This document shows, piece after piece, positions 7,377 to 15,161 of a DNA stretch of 27,300 nt. Position 1 is the first letter of the stretch. Every line of letters starts with the position of its first letter. The position numbers and the translations under genes were made by a program. Location of the stretch: NCBI GenBank assembly GCA_910578795.1, contig CAJTSD010000047.1:1-27300 (forward strand). The letters run 5' to 3'. This DNA is from an uncultured Lachnospiraceae bacterium. GTDB taxonomy: Bacteria; Bacillota; Clostridia; Lachnospirales; Lachnospiraceae. Under the pieces are notes generated by a model. It saw only the letters and a program-made list of their open reading frames with translations, did not search any database and was not told the origin of the DNA.

Positions 7377-8213
7377 ATGGTAGATATTGAGAAACTGATG
7401 GAAACGAACAGACTGTTTCATTTTTGTCTGTCTTCGCTTGGAGTGCTTGTTGTAGCCAAGATTGTGTGGGGATTTATTGACAATGCTTTGACGAAAGAGG
7501 TTCATACAAACAGTGGCGCCTGGGTAAAGAATTATACGTTGGAAGAGTTGGTCATTATTGTGCGCAGAAATTTAGTTTGTCCGTTTGTGCAGGAAATTGG
7601 AACGGACGAACAGGGGAATCTGTTTTTTCAGTGTGATAATAATGCGCGGTTCGATTCAAAAATTCAAGGCGGAAGATTTTTTATCACACAGAAAAACATA
7701 CTTGGAATTGAGTCACAGAAGCTTTCGGAGAAAGGGTGGGAGCTTCAGCAATGTATTTGTGATATGTTTTCCGAAAATCCTGAGAAAGACAAGAAGTGCA
7801 TAGAGCGGGACATGCAGCTGCTTGCCTGGGGACATGTAGCGGATTGGATCATGGGGGCGGCGGTGTTTTTCTGTGTTGCGTATATTATTTTTCAAGCGAT
7901 TGGCGGAATGGACACAATCAAATCACGGGGAATCAGTACGCTGTGCCTTTCGGATTACAGTAAGGAATATACGATTAATGACGCATTGCACGCATCCTGT
8001 ATGGATGGGGAGTGGGCAAGTTCGAAAAAGGGGGACGTTACCTACGCTTCTTTTATGGGAACAACACATGGGGGAAACAATCTTGTAATGATGTTTCAGC
8101 AGGATGAAAGCGGTTATTGCAGGATAACATCGATTCAGATTGATGGGGAAAATTATATGCTGTTTTTGGATGAATTATTGGAAGTGATGTATGAGAATAT
8201 TGAGGAGGAATAA
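7377..8213 (+). CDS. Two-pass membrane protein of unknown function
   Basis: A 278-aa protein whose ATG follows a GGGGGGAGAGGG ribosome site 17 bp after the zinc-ribbon gene, so the two are probably one operon. Hydrophobic segments lie at about residues 15-35 (FCLSSLGVLVVAKIVWGFI) and 155-177 (MGAAVFFCVAYIIFQAIGGM). The loop between them is mixed beta/alpha with several aromatic residues. The C-terminal 95 residues are soluble and include KGDVTYASFMG and YCRITSIQIDGENY, beta-strand-like. No known domain is recognised. A bidirectional-looking terminator follows at 8243-8284. Confidence 0.8.
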   Translation: MVDIEKLMETNRLFHFCLSSLGVLVVAKIVWGFIDNALTKEVHTNSGAWVKNYTLEELVIIVRRNLVCPFVQEIGTDEQGNLFFQCDNNARFDSKIQGGRFFITQKNILGIESQKLSEKGWELQQCICDMFSENPEKDKKCIERDMQLLAWGHVADWIMGAAVFFCVAYIIFQAIGGMDTIKSRGISTLCLSDYSKEYTINDALHASCMDGEWASSKKGDVTYASFMGTTHGGNNLVMMFQQDESGYCRITSIQIDGENYMLFLDELLEVMYENIEEE

Positions 8214-8242
8214 TAGAAAATAAAGTTTGACTGATAAGGTCA

Positions 8243-8284
8243 AAAAATGCTGCCATCTGTTGTGGAACTGTTGGCAGCATTTTT
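8243..8284 (+). terminator. Hairpin terminator, probably bidirectional
   Basis: AAAATGCTGCCA (8243-8254) pairs with the arm at 8272-8283 (TGGCAGCATTTT), with a 17-nt loop. T-rich sequence follows, and an A-run precedes the stem, so the hairpin could end both the plus-strand operon and the convergent toxin-antitoxin transcript. Confidence 0.85.
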
Positions 8285-8412
8285 AATTTTGGCATTTTTT
8301 ATTTATTTTAAATCTCGAAATTAAGGCTTGAAAAGTCAATCGACAAATCATCATAAATTCCTGCTTTTACGGTGTCATGAAACAAATATGTTTTCGTGAT
8401 AGTAATTATGCA

Positions 8413-8685
8413 TTACATTCCAAATAAATCAGCGTGCGTACCGGTACGGTCCAGTTTTAATTCGGTATCAGTCTGTTTGTATATCAGCAACCAGTCCGGC
8501 GTTATGTGGCATTCTTTATAACCAAAATAGTTTCCGCTGAGTTTATGCTCCCTGTTTGAGATAGGCAGTGGTACAGGAATGCGCAGTGTATCAATTATCT
8601 GCTGCAACAATGACATATCGTACCTGCGTTTTATGCAAGTCTTGAAATCTTTTTTGAATTGTGTGGAGTAACGTACATCAAGCAT
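8413..8685 (-). CDS. YafQ-family mRNA interferase toxin (type II toxin-antitoxin)
   Basis: A 90-aa RelE-superfamily protein encoded right after its antitoxin, with a 3-bp gap and a GGAGGAAT ribosome site inside the antitoxin's last codons. All known YafQ active-site positions are present: H47, H60, D64-W65, R80 and H84, each exactly three less than the published E. coli YafQ residues H50, H63, D67, W68, R83 and H87. The C-terminus GTHADLFG is diagnostic. YafQ binds the ribosomal A site and cleaves mRNA in stress, blocked by its partner. The intact catalytic set suggests an active toxin. No disruption is visible. Confidence 0.93.
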   Translation of the reverse strand: MLDVRYSTQFKKDFKTCIKRRYDMSLLQQIIDTLRIPVPLPISNREHKLSGNYFGYKECHITPDWLLIYKQTDTELKLDRTGTHADLFGM

Positions 8686-8688
8686 ATG

Positions 8689-8898
8689 CTATTCCTCCAT
8701 AAGTTCTTTCATTAAATCTTCGGTTTTTCCTGTGAAAAGTATACCGCCGCCGTTTTCCAATTCTTCCATTGAGGCAATTGTTTCGGCGTTAGGGATTTCT
8801 TCGGGAACTGCTGCTCCCTGTAAATAAGAGACGATATAATACATTTTGCTTTCGGGTATTTGGTCGATTAACTGTTTTGCTAATTCGCGGTTACTCAT
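8689..8898 (-). CDS. Antitoxin partner of the YafQ-type toxin
   Basis: A 69-aa acidic protein beginning MSNRELAKQLIDQIPE. I prefer the ATG at 8898 over the GTG three codons upstream: GAAAGGA lies about 10 bases before the ATG but abuts the GTG. The N-terminal helix-rich part resembles antitoxins of a type I recall from Lachnospiraceae (ELAKQLIDQIPESKMYYIVSYLQG), and the acidic C-terminal tail (EELENGGG, then MKELMEE) would wrap the toxin. The first gene of a two-gene operon is usually the antitoxin and its complex usually represses the operon promoter; the upstream 8899-9063 region is the place to look for that operator. Confidence 0.85.
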   Translation of the reverse strand: MSNRELAKQLIDQIPESKMYYIVSYLQGAAVPEEIPNAETIASMEELENGGGILFTGKTEDLMKELMEE

Positions 8899-9063
8899 AG
8901 TATGCACGTCCTTTCAATATAATGATTACATGATTTATTTTTTATCATTTCCATTCCCACCACTACCATACCACAAATTCAGGAAAATAAACAGTCTCAA
9001 AAACGATTAATCAACGTTTTCGGCAGTTGCAGTCGGTAAATACTGTCAAAAACTTTGTTAAAA

Positions 9064-9140
9064 AATTAATTATATTGTGAAAATTCGACAATTATAGTAT
9101 CATTTTATTAGGTATGTGATTAAGTAAAAATGATAGGAGG
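9064..9140 (+). promoter_or_regulatory. Conserved promoter/leader segment, copy 2
   Basis: This is the partner of 3332-3408 at the same length and the same distance from the ribosome site. A credible promoter is TTGTGA at 9075-9080, 17-bp spacing, TATCAT at 9098-9103. The spacer and -35 form an imperfect inverted repeat (TTGT...AAATT...ACAA at 9075-9091) that recalls redox-regulator sites such as Rex but does not match the 18-bp consensus. Further upstream, AAAACG at 9000-9005 and CGTTTT at 9015-9020 form a 9-nt-spaced inverted repeat. No gene is seen in 8899-9146. Confidence 0.6.
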
Positions 9141-9146
9141 TTATTC

Positions 9147-10982
9147 ATGTACAAAAAAAGTGTATTGCACAAAAACGAAATGAACGAAAAAACGACAAAG
9201 TTCTTAGATAAATTTGTCAAGCGCGTGAAGGCGTATCCTCCCGGGGTGTGTCCGATTGCGGTGCAGCTTTCCTTTTTGCAAAGTTCAAGGAGTCAGACCT
9301 GCGGTAAGTGTGTGCCGTGCAGGGACGGCTTAGAGCAGGTGGAAAACATGATGCGTGCCATTCTTGACGGAAAGGCGGACATGGATACCTTCGAAAATAT
9401 GGTAGAGCTTGCAAAAATGATACAGGATACGGCGGACTGCGCGATTGGCTATGAGGCGGCTAATATTGTGCTCCAAAGCGTGGAGCTGTTTCACGACGAG
9501 TACATGAGCCACATTAGAGACCACCGGTGTAAGGAGGACATTGGTCAGAAGGTGCCGTGTATTTCCTATTGTCCCGCGAACGTTGATATTCCGGGATACA
9601 TCGCGTTAATCGGTGAGAAGCGTTATGCGGATGCGATCAATTTAATTCGACGCGACAATCCGTTCCCGACGGCGTGCGCGTTTATCTGCGAGCACCCGTG
9701 CGAGGAGAAGTGCAGACGTGATTTATTGGACAGCCCTGTCAATATCCGCGGACTGAAAAAGTTTGCAGTTGATCAAATCGCGGTTGACAAGGTAAAGGTG
9801 CCGGAATGCAATGTTACTACAGGCAAGAGAGTTGCAGTAGTCGGCGGCGGACCGTCGGGACTGACGACGGCTTACTTCCTTTCTCTGATGGGGCATAAGG
9901 TTGTCGTGTACGAGGAGCGCGAGGCGCTTGGCGGTATGCTGCGCTACGGCATTCCGAATTACCGTCTGCCAAAGGACAGGCTGGACGAGGACATCAACGG
10001 AATTTTGGCAACCGGAAATATAGAGGTGAAATATAATGTTGCCGTTGGAACGGATGTTTCGATGGAGCAGCTTTTGGATGAATTTCATGCAGTTTACATA
10101 GCGATTGGCGCACAGGTCGGAAAGAGCGTTAAGGTAGACGGCGTGAACAGCAACGGCGTTTACTCTGCCGTGGATATGCTTGGCGAGATTGGACGCGGGA
10201 ATATTCCTGACTATACGGGAAAACGTGTCGTGGTAGTCGGCGGCGGAAACGTGGCGATGGACTGCGCGCGTTCCGCAATCCGCTGCAATGCAAAGGAAGT
10301 GACGGTGATTTACCGCAGAAGACAGATTGATATGACCGCACTGCCTTCGGAAATTCAGGGAGCGATTGAGGAGGGCGTTGAACTTTTGACGCTGAATGCG
10401 CCTGTGCGGATTACGCCGGACGAGAACGGAAACGTGAAGGGCTTTGTATGCCAGCCGCAGATTATCAGCAAGTATGACCGTCAGGGTAAGCCCGGCGTTA
10501 CGGTGGCAAATAAAGAGGAAATTGAAGTGCCGTGCGAGATTGTTCTGATGGCAATCGGACAGGATATTGTGTCACAGCCGTTTGAAAAGTACGGTGTGAA
10601 TCCGAAGAGAAAAACCTTTGAAACGCATCAGGATACAAGAGTAAAGGGATATGAAAAAGTATTTGCAGGCGGTGACTGCGTGTTTGGACCTGCAACGGTA
10701 ATTAAAGCGATTGGAGCCGGAAAGATTGCCGCGCTCAACATTGACGAATATCTCGGGTATCATCATAAGTACCTTGAGGATATCCACATTCCCGAACCGC
10801 GTGAAAATGACAGGACCCACTATGGGCGCGTTCATCTGACGGACCGCTCGGCGCGGGAGAGAAAGCATAATTTTGAACCCGTAGAGAACGGTATGTCTTA
10901 TGATGAGGCAATGCAGGAGTGCCATAAGTGTTTGCGGTGCGACCACTTTGGCTGCGGCGTCGTGGAAGGAGGCAAAATTTGA
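9147..10982 (+). CDS. NuoF-type Fe-S domain fused to GltD-like NAD(P)H flavoprotein
   Basis: A 611-aa protein, ATG behind AGGAGG. The N-terminal 100 residues hold the NuoF C-terminal 4Fe-4S motif (TCGKCVPCRDG, C52, C55, C58, and C98) but not NuoF's FMN/NADH fold. Residues about 128-190 are the cysteine-rich N-domain of GltD/NfnB-like proteins (CISYCP, then CEHPCEEKC). An FAD-binding GGGPSGL lies near residue 232 and an NAD(P)-binding GGGNVAMD near residue 370, followed by YRRR. GGDC at about residue 510 is the usual FAD C-terminal motif. The end carries a further CxxCxxC-x4-C cluster. The next gene encodes a formate-dehydrogenase-like alpha subunit, so this is probably the NAD(P)(H)-reacting electron-transfer subunit, reminiscent of SfrB beside SfrA. 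Which nucleotide is used is not decided by sequence alone. Confidence 0.9.
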   Translation: MYKKSVLHKNEMNEKTTKFLDKFVKRVKAYPPGVCPIAVQLSFLQSSRSQTCGKCVPCRDGLEQVENMMRAILDGKADMDTFENMVELAKMIQDTADCAIGYEAANIVLQSVELFHDEYMSHIRDHRCKEDIGQKVPCISYCPANVDIPGYIALIGEKRYADAINLIRRDNPFPTACAFICEHPCEEKCRRDLLDSPVNIRGLKKFAVDQIAVDKVKVPECNVTTGKRVAVVGGGPSGLTTAYFLSLMGHKVVVYEEREALGGMLRYGIPNYRLPKDRLDEDINGILATGNIEVKYNVAVGTDVSMEQLLDEFHAVYIAIGAQVGKSVKVDGVNSNGVYSAVDMLGEIGRGNIPDYTGKRVVVVGGGNVAMDCARSAIRCNAKEVTVIYRRRQIDMTALPSEIQGAIEEGVELLTLNAPVRITPDENGNVKGFVCQPQIISKYDRQGKPGVTVANKEEIEVPCEIVLMAIGQDIVSQPFEKYGVNPKRKTFETHQDTRVKGYEKVFAGGDCVFGPATVIKAIGAGKIAALNIDEYLGYHHKYLEDIHIPEPRENDRTHYGRVHLTDRSARERKHNFEPVENGMSYDEAMQECHKCLRCDHFGCGVVEGGKI

Positions 10983-11028
10983 AAAATAAATTTTTCAAAT
11001 TTACAAATTTGTGCGGGGCACAAATTTG
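10977..11028 (+). repeat. Double palindrome between the redox genes (family copy 1)
   Basis: First, a perfect 11-bp inverted repeat, ATTTGAAAAAT / AA / ATTTTTCAAAT, 10977-11000, overlapping the upstream stop codon. Second, 11004-11014 CAAATTTGTGC pairs perfectly with 11018-11028 around a 3-nt GGG loop. No T-run follows the second, so it is unlikely to be a strong terminator. Related copies are at 13921-13943 and 19867-19890. Confidence 0.8.
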
Positions 11029-11052
11029 CAGGCTGTTTAAGAATGGAGGATT

Positions 11053-13743
11053 ATGATGATTAAAATCACAATAGACGGTATCGAGCTTTCGGTTGCAGAA
11101 AATCAGACGGTTTTGGAGGCGGCAAGGGAAGCCGGCATTGAAATTCCCACACTTTGCTATTTAAAAGATGTGAATGAAATCGGCGCATGCAAAATGTGCG
11201 TTGTGGAAGTGGAGGGCAGGGACCATCTTGTGACCTCGTGTACGACAAAGGTTCAGGACGGCATGGTTGTGACGACCAATTCCGAGCGTGTCATAAAGAG
11301 CAGGAAACAGGTTTTGAATATGATTTTGGCGAATCACGATGTGCGCTGCTTTTCATGCAGCAAATCGGGCGAGTGTACGCTCCGGGAGCTTTCCAATGAG
11401 TATGGCATTGAAGAATCGTGCTATAAAGGAAGCTTCGCGCGCTATGAGGTGAAGAAGGAAAATCCGTTTCTTACCTATTATCCGGAGCTTTGTATTAACT
11501 GTCAGCGCTGCGTGAGCACCTGCAACAAGGTGACGGGAAACGGTACGCTGCACAATGAAAAAATCGGTACAAGGACGCTGATTGACGCGCCGTTTGGACC
11601 GGATTGGAAGACAAGTACCTGCGAATCGTGTGGAAACTGTGCGAATGTATGTCCGACAGGTGCGCTTGTCGCAAAGAACAGAAAGCATTATCAGGCTGGT
11701 TCGGTGAAGCAGGTGCTGACGACTTGTCCGCACTGTGCGACGGGCTGCCAGTATTATCTGATTGTAAAGGATAACAAAATTGTTGACGTGAAGCCGGCGG
11801 ATGGTCCGTCAAACAAAAATCTGCTCTGCGTAAAAGGACGTTTTGGTTCGTTCAACTTTGTGCATTCACCGGAGCGGTTGAAATATCCTTTGATTAAAAA
11901 TAAAGAGACGGGCGAGTTTGAGCGCGCGACATGGGACGAGGCGCTTGACCTGATTGCGTCAAAGTTTAATGAGATTAAAAAGCAGTACGGTCCTGACGCG
12001 CTTGCAGGCTTTGCCTGCTCACGTTCTCCAAATGAGGACTGCTATATGTTGCAGAAGATGGTGCGCTGTGCGTTTGGCACCAACAATGTGGACAACTGCG
12101 CGCGTGTCTGCCACTCGGCGACGGTTGCGGGACTTGCGATGACGCTTGGATCGGGTGCGATGACCAATCCGATTGCGGATATTACAAATGATGTGGACGC
12201 GATTATGTTAGTTGGCTCTAACCCCGAGGAGGCACACCCTGTAATCGGTATGCAAATCCGTCAGGCAGTGGAGCGCGGAACGAGACTGATTGTGGTGGAC
12301 CCGAGAGACATCGGTCTTTCCAAGGTTGCGGACGTGCATCTGAAATTAAAGCCCGGTACGAACGTTGCATTTGCAAACGGTATGATGAATGTGATTATCA
12401 ACGAAGGGCTTGCGGACGAAGAATTTATTAAGACAAGGACAGAAGGCTTTGAGGAGCTTCGCGAGATTGTCAAAGAATACACACCGGAAAAGGTAGCGGA
12501 AATCTGCCACATTGATCCGGATCACTTGAGAGAGGCTGCGCTGATGTATGCGACGGCAAAGAAGGCGCCGATTATCTACTGTCTTGGCGTGACGGAGCAT
12601 TCAACGGGTACGGAGGGCGTAATGTCGATGTCCAACATGGCGATGCTTGTGGGCAAGCTTGGCAAGTCAGGCTGCGGCGTAAATCCGCTTAGAGGACAGA
12701 ACAACGTGCAGGGCGCGTGCGATATGGGCGCAATGCCCGGCGATTTCCCCGGTTATCAGAAGGTTACCAATCCGGAGGTGATTGAGAAATTTGAAAAGGC
12801 ATGGGGCGTGAAGCTTAATACAAAGCCCGGCATGCATGCGACGGATGTGTTCCCGGCGGCAATCAAAAAGGAAATCCGCGGACTGTTTATTTTCGGTGAG
12901 GACCCGATTGTGACGGACGCTGACCAAAATCATATTAAGAAGGCGCTAAAGAGCCTTGACTTCTTTGTGCTCTCGGATTTGTTTATGACGGAAACGGCGC
13001 AGTATGCGGACGTGATTCTTCCGGGAACAAGCTATGCGGAGAAGGAGGGAACCTTCAGCAATACGGAGCGCCGTGTGCAGAGGGTGAGAAAGGCAGTGCA
13101 GCTTGACGGCGAGATGCGTCTTGACACGGATATTTTCATTGATTTGATGAACCGTATGGGTTATCCGCAGCCGCAGCTTACGTCGGAGGAAATCATGGAC
13201 GAGATTGCGTCGGTAACGCCGATTTTCGGCGGTATCAGCCATAGAAGGCTTGACCACGGCGAGAGTATCCAGTGGCCGTGTCCTGACAAGAAGCACCCGG
13301 GCACGCCGATTTTGCATGTCGGACAGTTCTCAAGGGGCTTGGGCTGGTTTTATCCGGCTCAGTATACGCCGAGCGCAGAGCTGCCGGACGAGGAATATCC
13401 GTTTATCCTGATGACGGGACGTGTGTTGTATCACTACAATACGAGGGCGATGACGGGAAAAACGCCCGGTTTAATGGAGCGCGAGGGTCATTCGTTTATT
13501 GAAATCAATACGGAAGACGCGATTCGGTTAGGCATTAAGAACGGCGAGAAGGTAAGGGTAAGTTCAAGGCGCGGGGCAATCGTTTCTACCGCAAGAATCG
13601 GCGATAAGGTTTCCCCGAGAGAAACATGGATGCCGTTCCACTTCCCTGACGGAAATGCGAATGTGCTGACGAATGCAGCACTCGACAAATATGCGAGAAT
13701 ACCGGAATATAAGGTTTGTGCGATAAATATTGAGAAATTATAA
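11053..13743 (+). CDS. Formate-dehydrogenase-like alpha subunit (molybdopterin, Cys type)
   Basis: An 896-aa protein. Two tandem ATGs (11053, 11056) fit the GGAGG; the second has better spacing. Domains: a 2Fe-2S domain with C35, C46, C49, C63; a NuoG-like HDVRCFSCSKSGEC cluster near residues 95-110; two ferredoxin 4Fe-4S sets (CINCQRC, CESCGNC); a Mo-bis-PGD catalytic core opening with CPHCATGC near residue 225; and the C-terminal molybdopterin-dinucleotide domain. The active-site position is C353-H354 (RVCHSATV), where many clostridial enzymes have selenocysteine, so this is a Cys-type Sec-independent member. It is soluble, without a Tat signal. With the upstream flavoprotein it should couple formate/CO2 (or a related reaction, as in SfrA) to NAD(P)(H). 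FdhD and other cofactor-maturation genes are not in the window. Confidence 0.9.
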   Translation: MMIKITIDGIELSVAENQTVLEAAREAGIEIPTLCYLKDVNEIGACKMCVVEVEGRDHLVTSCTTKVQDGMVVTTNSERVIKSRKQVLNMILANHDVRCFSCSKSGECTLRELSNEYGIEESCYKGSFARYEVKKENPFLTYYPELCINCQRCVSTCNKVTGNGTLHNEKIGTRTLIDAPFGPDWKTSTCESCGNCANVCPTGALVAKNRKHYQAGSVKQVLTTCPHCATGCQYYLIVKDNKIVDVKPADGPSNKNLLCVKGRFGSFNFVHSPERLKYPLIKNKETGEFERATWDEALDLIASKFNEIKKQYGPDALAGFACSRSPNEDCYMLQKMVRCAFGTNNVDNCARVCHSATVAGLAMTLGSGAMTNPIADITNDVDAIMLVGSNPEEAHPVIGMQIRQAVERGTRLIVVDPRDIGLSKVADVHLKLKPGTNVAFANGMMNVIINEGLADEEFIKTRTEGFEELREIVKEYTPEKVAEICHIDPDHLREAALMYATAKKAPIIYCLGVTEHSTGTEGVMSMSNMAMLVGKLGKSGCGVNPLRGQNNVQGACDMGAMPGDFPGYQKVTNPEVIEKFEKAWGVKLNTKPGMHATDVFPAAIKKEIRGLFIFGEDPIVTDADQNHIKKALKSLDFFVLSDLFMTETAQYADVILPGTSYAEKEGTFSNTERRVQRVRKAVQLDGEMRLDTDIFIDLMNRMGYPQPQLTSEEIMDEIASVTPIFGGISHRRLDHGESIQWPCPDKKHPGTPILHVGQFSRGLGWFYPAQYTPSAELPDEEYPFILMTGRVLYHYNTRAMTGKTPGLMEREGHSFIEINTEDAIRLGIKNGEKVRVSSRRGAIVSTARIGDKVSPRETWMPFHFPDGNANVLTNAALDKYARIPEYKVCAINIEKL

Positions 13744-13760
13744 ATTGTTCTAATCAATAT

Positions 13761-13786
13761 GAAAAACGCTGTTCTTTGCGTTTTTC
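13761..13786 (+). terminator. Terminator 1 after the redox operon
   Basis: GAAAAACGC (13761-13769) pairs with GCGTTTTTC (13778-13786) around an 8-nt loop; the T-run is in the 3' arm. Both A- and T-runs are present, so it may act in both directions. Confidence 0.75.
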
Positions 13787-13799
13787 CAATGTGAAATTT

Positions 13800-13860
13800 A
13801 ATACTTCTTAGGCAGTGTCTTAATCGAATTTATTCGATTTGCTGCCTTAGAAGTATTTTT
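13800..13860 (+). terminator. Terminator 2, long hairpin after the redox operon
   Basis: AATACTTCTTAGGCAG pairs with CTGCCTTAGAAGTATT (15 of 16 pairs), followed by TTT, with an inner AATCGAA/TTCGATT stem. The pairing extends outward as GTGAAA...TTTCAC to about 13788-13868, so the whole is an 80-nt imperfect hairpin, longer than an ordinary terminator. Confidence 0.7.
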
Positions 13861-13867
13861 CACATTT

Positions 13868-13922
13868 TCCCCTTTATGTATAGAGTAAAAAGTTGTATTC
13901 TATATATAAGGGGGATTTTATT
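13868..13922 (+). terminator. Terminator 3, 17-bp stem after the redox operon
   Basis: 13868-13884 pairs with 13899-13915 over 17 positions with two G-T wobbles; the 14-nt loop is AT-rich. TTTTATT follows. The end of the stem leads directly into the palindrome at 13921. Confidence 0.7.
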
Positions 13923-13943
13923 GTGAAAAATAAATTTTCACAA
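13921..13943 (+). repeat. Palindrome family copy 2
   Basis: TTGTGAAAA / ATAAA / TTTTCACAA, perfect 9-bp arms. Like copy 1, it is followed about 45 bases later by a ribosome site and a start codon, and shares TTGCAG and a GAATGGRGG-like end with it. Confidence 0.75.
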
Positions 13944-13991
13944 GGCAGGTTTGTACCAAGCTTGCAGATTATGTAGGAATGGGGGGTATTG

Positions 13992-15155
13992 ATGGTAAAA
14001 ATATTTGCAATGACACATAAAGAATTTGATGTTCCCGGCGATCCGATGTATGTTCCGCTGCATGTGGGGCATGCGAAGGCGCAGAAGGATTTTGGTTATA
14101 TGGGGGACGATACGGGAGAGAACATTTCGGATTTGAACTGTTACTATGCGGAGCTTTCCGGCGTTTACTGGGTGTGGAAAAATTTTGACGAGGCGGACTA
14201 TGTGGGCGTGTGCCACTACAGACGGTTTTTGACGGATGAGAACGGATATGCGTTTACCCAAAAGGAATATGAGGAAATTCTTAGCCGGTATGATATTGTG
14301 ACGACAAAGCAGTTAGAGCTGCCAAACTCATACCGTTATGGCTTTGGGGCGCACCATAATGTGGAAATGCTTGACGAAACGGGGAAAATTATCAAGGAGC
14401 GCCATCCGGAATTTTATGACACATATGTCAGTTTGGTAAATCAGAATAAGACGTATTTTGGGAATATGATGGTGGCAAGAAAAGACGTTTATGACGAATA
14501 CTGCGCATGGCTTTTTGACATTTTTTTTGAACTGCAAAAGCGCGTCGATTTGACGTTTGCGGACGACTATCACAAGCGTGTTTTCGGGTTTATTTCGGAG
14601 TTTTTACTGTATGTGTGGGTAACGGTAAAGGGGCTTCGTGCCTATGAGTGCAGGGTTGCGATTATTGGGGAGAAAAAAGAGACGAATGAGATTATTACGC
14701 AGATGCGGCGTTTTTTTGCGCAGCGGGATGCGGCAGGGGCAAAGGAATATTTTGCACAGTATTTAAAAAAGCGTCCTGATGTGATTATGGAGGCGTCGGA
14801 TATTACAGGGGAATGCAAGCTTTGCCTGCAGGCAGTTTCAACGGCAAATCTTGAGCTGGCGGAGTATGGGCGCTGTTTTTTGGAGCAAATGAACGATTAT
14901 GATGCGGTGATTGGATATTTTCGGCAATTGAACAAGGCGGCGGCAGAGTATGTGAAGCGTGCGGCGGTAAACCGTACGGCGGAAAATAAGCCTAAGGCAG
15001 AGTATGTGCAGACAATTGAGGTGGACGGTTTTGACATGGCGGTTGTCAGACAGGCTTCCGATATTGCGTTGCAGGCGGCGGTCCGGTTGTATGCGGCGGA
15101 TGCGCAGACGGCGCGGGAAGCTTTTGAACAGATTAAAATTTATCAAAGGGAATAA
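13992..15155 (+). CDS. DUF4422-family glycosyltransferase-like protein
   Basis: A 387-aa protein. I start at the ATG at 13992, not the TTG just before it, because GGGGGG at 13981-13986 gives normal spacing. The N-terminal 240 residues match the DUF4422 pattern found in capsule and O-antigen loci: KIFAMTHKEFDVP, DDTGENISDLNCYYAELSGVYWVWKN, VGVCHYRRFL and YDIVTTKQ, with a later GNMMVARKDVYDEYCAWLF, which are the usual blocks. The C-terminal 140 residues are helical and charged, outside the common domain. Members are assumed to be cytosolic glycosyltransferases, but few are characterised. The kinase gene begins six bases after its stop, so they are probably co-transcribed, an unusual pairing. 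Confidence 0.85.
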   Translation: MVKIFAMTHKEFDVPGDPMYVPLHVGHAKAQKDFGYMGDDTGENISDLNCYYAELSGVYWVWKNFDEADYVGVCHYRRFLTDENGYAFTQKEYEEILSRYDIVTTKQLELPNSYRYGFGAHHNVEMLDETGKIIKERHPEFYDTYVSLVNQNKTYFGNMMVARKDVYDEYCAWLFDIFFELQKRVDLTFADDYHKRVFGFISEFLLYVWVTVKGLRAYECRVAIIGEKKETNEIITQMRRFFAQRDAAGAKEYFAQYLKKRPDVIMEASDITGECKLCLQAVSTANLELAEYGRCFLEQMNDYDAVIGYFRQLNKAAAEYVKRAAVNRTAENKPKAEYVQTIEVDGFDMAVVRQASDIALQAAVRLYAADAQTAREAFEQIKIYQRE

Positions 15156-15161
15156 CGGGAT

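Noticed and set aside
8899..8907. GTG start for the antitoxin at 8907
   Set aside because: The ribosome site abuts the GTG; ATG 8898 has workable spacing.
9075..9091. Rex operator in front of the redox operon
   Set aside because: The dyad is 17 nt with two mismatched pairs and does not fit the 18-nt Rex consensus; kept only as a remark.
13989..13991. TTG start of the DUF4422 gene
   Set aside because: ATG is the next codon with better spacing to GGGGGG.
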